From contig JALSSE010000401.1 of the NCBI GenBank assembly GCA_026984415.1, forward strand, positions 1 to 7,737: DNA of 7,737 nucleotides, in the 5' to 3' direction. Source of the stretch: Hydrogenothermaceae bacterium. Its GTDB lineage: Bacteria > Aquificota > Aquificae > Hydrogenothermales > Hydrogenothermaceae. A program made the translations under genes and the position numbers. Shown here piece after piece: positions 1 to 5,290 of this stretch; the first letter of the stretch is position 1; each line of letters begins with the position of its first letter. The notes under the pieces were generated by a model, which was not told where the DNA came from, did not search any database, and was given only the letters and a program-made list of their open reading frames with translations.

Positions 1-405
1 CCAAAGGAAGGAAATGTTTTTATATCTGTAGCTGATAAAGATAAACCTTATATTGTTGAAATTGCACGAAAATTAAAAAATAAGGGATTCAAAATTTATG
101 CGACAGAAGGAACCCACAAATTTTTGCTTGAAAATGGAATTGAAAATGAAAGGGTAAGCAAACTATCAGAAACAAGACCAAACATTGTTGACAGAATTAG
201 AAATAACGAAATCCATATGATAATAAATACACCTTCTGGAAAAAGGGAAAGGTCTGATGCTTACTACATAAGAAGGGCTGCTGTTCTTCATAAAGTCCCT
301 TATTTTACAACTATCAGAGGAGCCTATGCAGCTGTGGAAGCCATAAAATCCTATAAAGAAAAAGGATTAGATGTTAACCCAATACAGGAATTTTTTACAA
401 ACTAA
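1..405 (+). CDS. carB: Carbamoyl-phosphate synthase large chain, C-terminal MGS-like allosteric domain (5'-truncated by window)
   Basis: The reading frame is open from base 1 and ends in TAA at 403-405, so 134 C-terminal residues are visible. They match the methylglyoxal-synthase-like regulatory domain that closes CarB. It opens with GNVFISVADKDK, a beta strand and start of the fold, followed by the KGFKIYATEGTHKFL segment (the T-x-G-T type phosphate/nucleotide loop), then the RPNIVDRI helix and the INTPSGKRERSDAYYIRRAA segment, which corresponds to the INTTSG...IRR segment of the E. coli enzyme. In the family this domain binds UMP (inhibitor) and, in enterics, ornithine/IMP (activators), controlling carbamoyl phosphate synthesis for pyrimidines and arginine in the cytoplasm. 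The catalytic ATP-grasp halves lie outside the window. In some Aquificota carB is split into two genes, so this could be the second half; that cannot be seen here. An internal ATG at 124 is not a start. pyrE follows after 13 bases. Confidence 0.93.
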   Translation, partial: PKEGNVFISVADKDKPYIVEIARKLKNKGFKIYATEGTHKFLLENGIENERVSKLSETRPNIVDRIRNNEIHMIINTPSGKRERSDAYYIRRAAVLHKVPYFTTIRGAYAAVEAIKSYKEKGLDVNPIQEFFTN

Positions 406-406
406 C

Positions 407-412
407 AGGAGG
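407..412 (+). promoter_or_regulatory. Ribosome binding site of pyrE (decides TTG start)
   Basis: AGGAGG lies just after the carB stop and six bases before TTG at 419. It is a full anti-Shine-Dalgarno match and there is no comparable site before the in-frame ATG at 371, which lies inside carB. It therefore fixes the pyrE start at 419. Confidence 0.85.
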
Positions 413-418
413 TTTAAT

Positions 419-964
419 TTGATAGAAAAATTAAGAGAACTGATTAAAGAAAGGGCATTAAAAATATCAGATAAACCAATATTTAAACTTTCATCTGGAC
501 AGATGAGTACTTATTATATGGATTTAAGAACAATAACTTTAGACCCTGAAGGTGGATATATTATTGGGAATGTAGTATTCAATATGATTAAAGACAAAAA
601 TCCTAACGCTGTAGGTGGATTAACATTAGGTGCTGACCCTATATCTTACGCTACTTCAATGATTTCATATTTAAATAAAAAACCAATAAAACCATTTATA
701 GTGAGAAAAGAACCAAAAGGACACGGAACAGGAAAGCAGATTGAAGGAAATGTAAATCCTGGAGAAAAAGTTTTTATTGTAGAAGATGTAGTAACAACTG
801 CAGGTTCTTCTCTTAAAGCTGCTAAAGTTGCTAAAGATTTTGGATTAGAAATTTTAGGAATAATTGCCATAGTTGATAGGGAAGAAGGTGGAGAAGAAAA
901 TATTAAAAAAGCAGGATTTGAATTTTTTCCAATTTTTAAAATTTCTGAATTTCTCAATAAGTAG
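419..964 (+). CDS. pyrE: Orotate phosphoribosyltransferase
   Basis: Makes orotidine 5'-monophosphate from orotate and PRPP in the fifth step of de novo UMP synthesis, in the cytoplasm. With the TTG start the protein has 181 residues, a little shorter than the roughly 200 usual for the family. Visible motifs are an N-terminal helix (LIEKLRELIKERAL), the substrate-contact strand FKLSSGQMSTYYMDLR at about residues 24-37, the flexible catalytic loop VRKEPKGHGTGK at about 95-106 with its conserved Lys and His, and the PRPP-binding signature VFIVEDVVTTAGSS at about 118-131 with the acidic pair ED. Opening at the in-frame ATG at 371 would add 16 residues translated from carB and is not supported; AGGAGG at 407-412 points to TTG 419. 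The gene is 13 bases behind carB, so the two are probably co-transcribed and share pyrimidine control upstream. Its last 11 bases overlap the 3' end of the opposing ccsA-like gene. Family identity is secure. Confidence 0.95.
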   Translation: MIEKLRELIKERALKISDKPIFKLSSGQMSTYYMDLRTITLDPEGGYIIGNVVFNMIKDKNPNAVGGLTLGADPISYATSMISYLNKKPIKPFIVRKEPKGHGTGKQIEGNVNPGEKVFIVEDVVTTAGSSLKAAKVAKDFGLEILGIIAIVDREEGGEENIKKAGFEFFPIFKISEFLNK

Positions 965-1748
965 GATGTTTTATAAACCAATAGACAATAAGGGCAAGTA
1001 TGCTAATACCAATTGTTAGATAGCTAACTTCTCTGCCCTTTTCATGTCTGACTATTCTAAAATGGATAATACCACCATAAAAAATCCATAAAATAGATAA
1101 AAATACCTGTTTTGGGTCCCAAATCCAGTGTTTTCCTAAATAAACACTTGACCAGATTGAAGAAAAGATTAATGCTAAACTGACAGATATAAAAACAAGA
1201 ACCAAAATTTTATCTTCTAAATCCTGAAGTGTTTTTAAAGAGGATGAAAATTTAGAAACAAAAATAGAATTTAACTTTTTATTTTTTAAATCTCTTTCTG
1301 TAAGTATATATATTGATGAAACCATAACTAAAGCTATAATCAGTGCGTATGACAGCATCGCAAAAAATACATGGAGGTAAAACCATATATTGTTGTAAGG
1401 TTCTATATTTTGTGAATAGTTTGGAAGGGATAAAGCTATTAAAAAAACAATAATAGGTGAATAAACAGCTCCGAAATCTTTTAACTGTTTTTTATAAAGT
1501 GTCAGCCCATAAAATATCATTGCCAAAATTGTTGAAAGTAAAAACAGAATATCTTCCTGATGGACAATAGGAATTGTTCCATTTTTTATTGAAACTACCA
1601 CTAAATAAAAAATCTGAATTAAAAAACCTATTCCAAAAAAACTAAATCCTAAAGTTTTTCCTGTTTTCTTTTTTGTAAAAAGGTTTATCCAAAAACTAAT
1701 TGATGCTATAAAATAAGACATTAATGACAATATAATAAATGCCTTCAA
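954..1748 (-). CDS. Cytochrome c assembly / HemX-like integral membrane protein (CcsA family)
   Basis: A very hydrophobic 264-residue protein with about eight predicted membrane helices (roughly residues 3-24, 31-53, 66-85, 93-109, 122-149, 179-201, 212-230 and 241-260). The key signature is HWIWDPKQ at residues 207-214, followed by LSILWIFYGGIIHFR, a recognisable version of the tryptophan-rich haem-handling segment (W-x-WDPKE...LxxWLxYxxYLHxR) of CcsA/HemX proteins. Possible axial haem histidines are H126 (FYLHVFFAMLSYA) and H229 (IIHFR). In the family such proteins move or present haem for cytochrome c maturation (System II) or, as HemX, act with glutamyl-tRNA reductase. No ccsB or hemA neighbour is present, so the choice between CcsA and HemX stays open. 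The usual Glu after WDPK is Gln here. Start is TTG at 1748-1746, fixed by AAGGTG eight bases upstream; the next candidate, Met10, would cut into helix 1. It overlaps pyrE tail-to-tail and is divergent from nth. Confidence 0.85.
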   Translation of the reverse strand: MKAFIILSLMSYFIASISFWINLFTKKKTGKTLGFSFFGIGFLIQIFYLVVVSIKNGTIPIVHQEDILFLLSTILAMIFYGLTLYKKQLKDFGAVYSPIIVFLIALSLPNYSQNIEPYNNIWFYLHVFFAMLSYALIIALVMVSSIYILTERDLKNKKLNSIFVSKFSSSLKTLQDLEDKILVLVFISVSLALIFSSIWSSVYLGKHWIWDPKQVFLSILWIFYGGIIHFRIVRHEKGREVSYLTIGISILALIVYWFIKHPTY

Positions 1749-1756
1749 TATTTTTT

Positions 1757-1762
1757 CACCTT
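1757..1762 (-). promoter_or_regulatory. Ribosome binding site of the ccsA/hemX-like gene (decides TTG start)
   Basis: On the minus strand AAGGTG lies eight bases before TTG at 1748. It is a good Shine-Dalgarno match in an otherwise A-rich leader and is the reason for choosing TTG over the internal Met10. Confidence 0.7.
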
Positions 1763-1785
1763 TTTATTGAATTTGTATAAATGTT

Positions 1786-1791
1786 ATTATA
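1786..1791 (-). promoter_or_regulatory. Candidate -10 element for the ccsA/hemX-like gene
   Basis: TATAAT on the minus strand is an exact sigma-70-type -10 hexamer. It would place the transcript start about 30 bases before the TTG codon, a sensible leader length. No good TTGACA-like -35 is seen 16-18 bases upstream, and the region is so AT-rich that a chance match is possible. Confidence 0.4.
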
Positions 1792-1810
1792 CATAATTTA
1801 AATTAAAATA

Positions 1811-1828
1811 TTAGATGATTCTAATCAT
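1811..1828. repeat. Two interlocked short inverted repeats upstream of nth (possible operator)
   Basis: Two perfect inverted repeats share bases here: TTAGA-TGAT-TCTAA (1811-1824) and ATGATT-CT-AATCAT (1815-1828). They lie between the ccsA and nth genes, just before the nth ribosome binding site, where an operator or small leader hairpin could act. The site loosely recalls Fur-type TGAT...ATCA half-sites, but the spacing is wrong for a standard Fur box. No regulator is encoded nearby. AT-rich DNA yields such repeats by chance, so this is only a candidate. Confidence 0.3.
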
Positions 1829-1831
1829 TAT

Positions 1832-1837
1832 AGAGGT
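1832..1837 (+). promoter_or_regulatory. Ribosome binding site of nth (supports TTG start at 1842)
   Basis: AGAGGT, with GAGG as the core, ends four to five bases before TTG at 1842. The upstream in-frame ATG at 1815 has only AATTAAAATATTAG in front of it, with no Shine-Dalgarno match. Confidence 0.6.
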
Positions 1838-1841
1838 TATC

Positions 1842-2498
1842 TTGGATACAAAAACATTTTTAAAAGTTTTGGATATACTTGAGAAAGAATACCCTAAATG
1901 GAATGCCCCTGTTGTAACACTACTTGCACAGCACACAAAAGACCCATATAAAGTATTAATTTCAACAATAATCAGTTTACGGACAAAAGATGAAGTTACT
2001 GCGAAGGCTTCAGAAAGACTTTTCAAACTTGCTGACAATCCATTTGATATGGTTAAACTTTCAGAGGAACAAATTGCAAAAGCTATCTACCCAGCAGGAT
2101 TTTATAAAAATAAGGCAAAAACAATTTTAGAAGTTTCTAAAACACTAATTGAAAAATATAATGGAAAAGTACCAGATAAACTGGAAGAATTGCTAAAACT
2201 AAAAGGAGTTGGAAGAAAAACTGCCAATTTAGTTTTAAGCCTTGCCTTTGGTAAACCAGCAATCTGTGTGGATATCCACGTCCACAGAATCTGTAATAGA
2301 CTTGGATTTGTAAAAACAAAAACCCCTGAAGAAACAGAGTTTGAACTGATGAAAAAAGTTCCAAAAAAGTATTGGAGTAAAATTAATAACCTTTTAGTTG
2401 CTTTTGGTCAAACAATATGCAAACCTGTATCCCCACTTTGTTCTAAATGTCCCGTTGAAAAGTACTGTGAAAAAGTAGGTGTTGAGAGAAGCAGATAA
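1842..2498 (+). CDS. nth: Endonuclease III (base-excision repair DNA glycosylase/AP lyase)
   Basis: Removes oxidised pyrimidines from DNA and nicks the abasic site by beta-elimination. With the TTG start the protein has 218 residues, near the usual 210-215. The N-terminal helical domain carries [12 protein letters not shown], matching the LIA..LS.QT-D helix of the family. The helix-hairpin-helix [12 protein letters not shown] contains the catalytic lysine at about K126. VDIHVHRI contains the catalytic aspartate at about D144, and the 18-residue gap between them equals that in E. coli Nth (K120/D138). The C-terminal iron-sulfur loop C-x6-C-x2-C-x5-C (C193, C200, C203, C209) is complete and should hold a [4Fe-4S] cluster. 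The ATG at 1815 in the same frame would add a hydrophobic MILIIIEVI tail unlike the family and has no ribosome site, though it cannot be excluded. The stop codon abuts that of the opposing small gene with no base between. Function is confident, start less so. Confidence 0.93.
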   Translation: MDTKTFLKVLDILEKEYPKWNAPVVTLLAQHTKDPYKVLISTIISLRTKDEVTAKASERLFKLADNPFDMVKLSEEQIAKAIYPAGFYKNKAKTILEVSKTLIEKYNGKVPDKLEELLKLKGVGRKTANLVLSLAFGKPAICVDIHVHRICNRLGFVKTKTPEETEFELMKKVPKKYWSKINNLLVAFGQTICKPVSPLCSKCPVEKYCEKVGVERSR

Positions 2499-2517
2499 TT
2501 AGTCTGCCTCTTTTTTT
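2485..2517 (+). terminator. Intrinsic terminator of nth, nested in the 3' ends of two convergent genes
   Basis: The stem core is GCAGA (2491-2495) pairing with TCTGC (2503-2507). After one mismatch it extends by AGAGA pairing with TCTTT, including a G-T pair. The loop TAATTAG holds both stop codons: TAA of nth and, on the other strand, TAA of the small membrane gene. Seven T's (2511-2517) follow on the plus strand, as in a rho-independent terminator. The 5' arm encodes the last residues of nth; the 3' arm and T-run encode the KKEAD tail of the opposing gene. On the minus strand the hairpin is not followed by a T-run, so it should act mainly for nth. Confidence 0.7.
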
Positions 2518-2729
2518 AAGAGATGCTTTTTAAAAATAATAAATAAATTTTCTCCACATATATAAACAATAAACCCTCCAGCAACTATTGGAATTAAGCT
2601 CTGGAGGAGTTTTGCACCACCTATGTAAGGGTCTGAAAAATCAACATTAAATAAAAAAGGTATGTTGTGAAAAATAGCATATAAACCTATTACGATTCCT
2701 ATTAAGTATAAAAGTATTGTTATAAACAA
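2499..2729 (-). CDS. Small two-helix membrane protein of unknown function, downstream of gyrA
   Basis: I do not recognise this 76-residue protein. It has two clear hydrophobic segments (about residues 2-21 and 44-66) joined by a loop, NVDFSDPYIGGAK, and a basic tail FKKHLLKKEAD. By the positive-inside rule both ends should face the cytoplasm, with the loop outside. No signal peptide cleavage site or catalytic motif is visible. The start is TTG at 2729-2727, separated from the gyrA stop codon by a single base. Only a weak GGA precedes it inside the gyrA end, so translation probably depends on ribosomes finishing gyrA (termination-reinitiation). Reasons to believe it is a gene: same strand and tight spacing with gyrA, a membrane-protein composition unlike random frames, and a stop that exactly abuts the nth stop. 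Against: short, non-ATG start, weak ribosome site. Its 3' codons also form half of the nth terminator. Confidence 0.65.
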   Translation of the reverse strand: MFITILLYLIGIVIGLYAIFHNIPFLFNVDFSDPYIGGAKLLQSLIPIVAGGFIVYICGENLFIIFKKHLLKKEAD

Positions 2730-2730
2730 A

Positions 2731-5151
2731 TTATTGTTCCGTTTCTTCTTTTATTTTTAACTTTATAGATTTAACTATTTTATCTCCCTCTATTTTTAGC
2801 ACAGGGTCTCCCATTGCTGTTCTTTTAGAAATTGGAATTCTTTTAGCATCTACTGTAAGTTTTAATAATCTTCCCATTTCTGTTGAAATTAATAATCTAT
2901 CCATAAGATTTACAGCATGGACTGAAACAAGATAATCATCTTTATTTAATTTTATTGCCATTAATCCCTTTTGGGCTCTTTTTTTAAACTTCTTTTCTTT
3001 GTCTTTTTTATAAAATTCTTCCTTTGGAACAAGTTTACTATAACCATTAGCTGTAATTGTAATAAGGTAATCCTCTTCATTCACAAGTAATCCGCCAGAA
3101 ACTTCATCTCCTTCGTCTAAATCAATTGCTTCAACACCTTTTGCCTTATCAGATGTAACCCTTACCTGACTTCTATCAAATATAAGTAAATCTCCTTTCT
3201 TTGTATAAACTCCAATGTATGAAGGGTGGTCATCTGCAAATGCTGAAATAACTTCATCTCCTTCAGATAAAGGAATAAGGGTATGTTTCTGAGATTTAAA
3301 GAATATGTCGTAATCTGAAATTCTTTTGATTATTCCATTTTTAGTTAATATAAACAGTCTATCTTCATTTCCTTCACCTTTGTAAATAGTCCCTACTATT
3401 TCTTCCCCTTCTTTAATATCAATGTTTCCTATATCTTTTGGTAAATCAGCAGTAAGACTCCAGTAAGAATTACCTTTATTTGTTATAAATGCTATTGGTG
3501 TTGAACTTTTTATCTGCTGTATTGATATTAATTTTTCACCGGGAACCATAATATTTGTTATTTCTGTAATTACCTTTTGCATTAATTCTTCATTTTTTAT
3601 ATTTTCTTCTAAATCTATTTTGTGATTTATCAATCTTCCACTGCTTAAAACAGCAATAACATGTTCTTCTTCAAAAGTTAGTTCCTGTTCCTTTCCAGAA
3701 ATAACAATTGTTTTTCTTTCATCTTTGTATTTTTCTAAAAGTTCATCAATTTCAGATATAAAAACTTTTATTTTTTCTTCTTCACTTGAAAGTATTTTTT
3801 GATAACCAACTATCTTTTCTTTTAGATTTTCTAATTCTTCATATAGCTTTTCGCTTTCTAATGCTGTAAATCTTGATAACCTCATTTCAAGGATTGCAGT
3901 TGCCTGTTCTTCTGATAATTCAAAATTATCTTTTAAAGAGATTTTTGCTTCCCCTGTATCTTTAGAACCTCTGACTATTTCAATAACCCTATCAGCATTT
4001 TCTAATGCTTTTAATAAACCTTCTACTATATGAGACCTTCTTTCTGCTTTTTCAAGTTCAAAAAGTGTTCTTCTTGTTATAATCTCAATTCTGTGCTTGA
4101 TAAACTCCCATAAAATTCCTTTTAAATCTAAAACTTTAGGTTGCTTATTAACCAGTACAGTTAAATTAATAGGTATGCTCTTTTGAAGAGATGTTCTTCT
4201 GTAAAGTTTCTTTAAAACTTTTTCAGGATTAGCTTCCCTTTTAAGTTCAACAATAATTCTTATTCCATCTCTGTCAGATTCATCTCTTAAATCAGATATT
4301 CCTTTTTCCTGTCCTTTTCTAACAAGCTCAGCAATCCTTTTAATCAATTCAACTTTATTTACCTGATATGGAATTTCATAAATTATTATCCTGTTTCTAT
4401 TTCCAGGCAGCTGCTCAATTCTTGCCTTTCCTTTTACTACAACAGAACCACGGGCATTTTTATAAATATCAACTATTTCTTCGTGGGGAGTTATTAAAAT
4501 TCCACCTGTTGGAAAATCAGGACCTTTTATAAACTGACAAAGTTCATCAACTGTTGCATTTGGAAATTCTGCAAGATATTTTAAAGCTTCGGCAACTTCT
4601 GTAAAGTTATGGGGTGGTATGTTTGTTGATAAACCAACTGCTATACCAGATGCTCCATTACATATAAGGTTAGGAAATTTAGAAGGTAAGACTGTAGGCT
4701 CTTCTAAAGATGCATCAAAGTTTGGAGCCATATCAACAGTATTTTTATCAAGGTCAGCAAGCATTTCAACGGCAAGTTTTGAAAGTCTTGCCTCTGTATA
4801 TCTCATTGCAGCCTGTGGGTCACCATCAATTGAACCAAAATTACCCTGACCCTGTATTAGTGGGTATCTTAATGTAAAATCCTGTGCCATTCTTACAAGT
4901 GCATCGTAAACAGATGTATCACCATGGGGATGATATTTACCTAATGTTTCCCCAACAATTCTTGCAGATTTTTTATATGGTTTATTTGGATAAAGTCCAA
5001 GTTCTGACATTGCATATAAAATTCTTCTTTGAACAGGTTTAAGACCATCTCTTACATCTGGAATTGCCCTTCCAACAATTACAGACATTGCATAGTCTAA
5101 ATATGCAGATTTTACTTCTTCTTCAATTGGCTGTTGGATAATTTCTGACAT
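2731..5151 (-). CDS. gyrA: DNA gyrase/topoisomerase IIA subunit A lacking a canonical GyrA box
   Basis: The DNA-breaking and rejoining subunit of a type IIA topoisomerase, partner of GyrB (not in the window). It has 806 residues; B. subtilis GyrA has about 820, E. coli 875. The winged-helix/tower region (about 30-480) shows [21 protein letters not shown], the [15 protein letters not shown] recognition helix (T80 and D84 at the positions of E. coli Ser83 and Asp87), [23 protein letters not shown] with active-site R117-Y118, and the [18 protein letters not shown] segment. A Lys/Glu-rich coiled coil occupies roughly 430-480. From about 490 the beta-pinwheel that wraps DNA begins. Its first blade has [14 protein letters not shown] (513-526) where gyrases carry Q-R/K-R-G-G-K-G; the GyrA box is absent. 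KKRAQKG at 723-729 lies in a later blade, matching SRATKG of E. coli. There is no long acidic tail. AGGAG lies eight bases before the ATG. Naming it gyrA follows the N-terminal similarity; the activity may be topoisomerase IV-like. Confidence 0.95.
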   Translation of the reverse strand: MSEIIQQPIEEEVKSAYLDYAMSVIVGRAIPDVRDGLKPVQRRILYAMSELGLYPNKPYKKSARIVGETLGKYHPHGDTSVYDALVRMAQDFTLRYPLIQGQGNFGSIDGDPQAAMRYTEARLSKLAVEMLADLDKNTVDMAPNFDASLEEPTVLPSKFPNLICNGASGIAVGLSTNIPPHNFTEVAEALKYLAEFPNATVDELCQFIKGPDFPTGGILITPHEEIVDIYKNARGSVVVKGKARIEQLPGNRNRIIIYEIPYQVNKVELIKRIAELVRKGQEKGISDLRDESDRDGIRIIVELKREANPEKVLKKLYRRTSLQKSIPINLTVLVNKQPKVLDLKGILWEFIKHRIEIITRRTLFELEKAERRSHIVEGLLKALENADRVIEIVRGSKDTGEAKISLKDNFELSEEQATAILEMRLSRFTALESEKLYEELENLKEKIVGYQKILSSEEEKIKVFISEIDELLEKYKDERKTIVISGKEQELTFEEEHVIAVLSSGRLINHKIDLEENIKNEELMQKVITEITNIMVPGEKLISIQQIKSSTPIAFITNKGNSYWSLTADLPKDIGNIDIKEGEEIVGTIYKGEGNEDRLFILTKNGIIKRISDYDIFFKSQKHTLIPLSEGDEVISAFADDHPSYIGVYTKKGDLLIFDRSQVRVTSDKAKGVEAIDLDEGDEVSGGLLVNEEDYLITITANGYSKLVPKEEFYKKDKEKKFKKRAQKGLMAIKLNKDDYLVSVHAVNLMDRLLISTEMGRLLKLTVDAKRIPISKRTAMGDPVLKIEGDKIVKSIKLKIKEETEQ

Positions 5152-5158
5152 TCAAAAC

Positions 5159-5164
5159 ACTCCT
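5159..5164 (-). promoter_or_regulatory. Ribosome binding site of gyrA
   Basis: On the minus strand AGGAGT lies about seven to eight bases before ATG at 5151. This strong site agrees with [22 protein letters not shown] as the natural N-terminus. Confidence 0.75.
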
Positions 5165-5180
5165 ATAAAATTTCTATAAC

Positions 5181-5186
5181 ATTATA
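5181..5186 (-). promoter_or_regulatory. Candidate -10 element for gyrA
   Basis: TATAAT on the minus strand lies about 30 bases before the gyrA start codon, in the 139-base region between gyrA and the divergent lipoprotein gene. A TTGTCG at 5212-5217 is 25 bases upstream, too far to be its -35, and no better hexamer is seen at 16-18 bases. The assignment is tentative. Confidence 0.4.
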
Positions 5187-5238
5187 TTTTAACATACTTC
5201 AGGCATATTCTCGACAACCCAAAACTGTTGAAAAATTC

Positions 5239-5268
5239 TTGAAAAAAATTATTTATAAATAATATAAA
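5239..5268 (+). promoter_or_regulatory. Candidate promoter of the lipoprotein gene
   Basis: TTGAAA (5239-5244) and TATAAA (5263-5268) are separated by 18 bases, a fair sigma-70-type pair on the plus strand. The transcript would start near 5275, only a few bases before the AGGAGG ribosome site at 5278. A second TTGAAA at 5228-5233 could pair with TTTATA at 5252-5257 and give a longer leader. A perfect 16-base AT palindrome (5248-5263) overlaps the spacer; it may be chance in such AT-rich DNA. Confidence 0.45.
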
Positions 5269-5277
5269 CGTAATTTT

Positions 5278-5283
5278 AGGAGG
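5278..5283 (+). promoter_or_regulatory. Ribosome binding site of the lipoprotein gene
   Basis: AGGAGG lies seven bases before ATG at 5291. This strong site fixes the start of the long open frame and shows that it is a real gene, well placed for expression. Confidence 0.85.
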
Positions 5284-5290
5284 GTAGAGT

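Noticed and set aside
371..418. ATG at 371 as the pyrE start
   Set aside because: It lies within carB and adds 16 residues unlike PyrE; AGGAGG at 407-412 points to TTG 419.
646..981. Open frame of 111 codons on the minus strand
   Set aside because: Lies antisense to pyrE, low-complexity Ser/Pro/Phe composition, no ribosome site; a shadow.
1811..2038. Open frame of 75 codons on the minus strand
   Set aside because: Antisense to nth; serine-rich with no recognisable family features.
2137..2364. Open frame of 75 codons on the minus strand with hydrophobic translation
   Set aside because: Antisense to the catalytic part of nth; its hydrophobicity comes from Lys/Glu-rich codons read in reverse.
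2965..2985. KKRAQKG as the canonical GyrA box of this protein
   Set aside because: It aligns to a late pinwheel blade (SRATKG in E. coli), not to blade 1, and lacks the GG pair.
4619..4849. Open frame of 76 codons on the plus strand
   Set aside because: Antisense to the active-site region of gyrA, which is strongly conserved; no ribosome site.
5248..5263. Perfect 16-base AT palindrome as a confident operator
   Set aside because: Pure A/T sequence in an A/T-rich promoter makes chance symmetry likely; mentioned only within the promoter entry.
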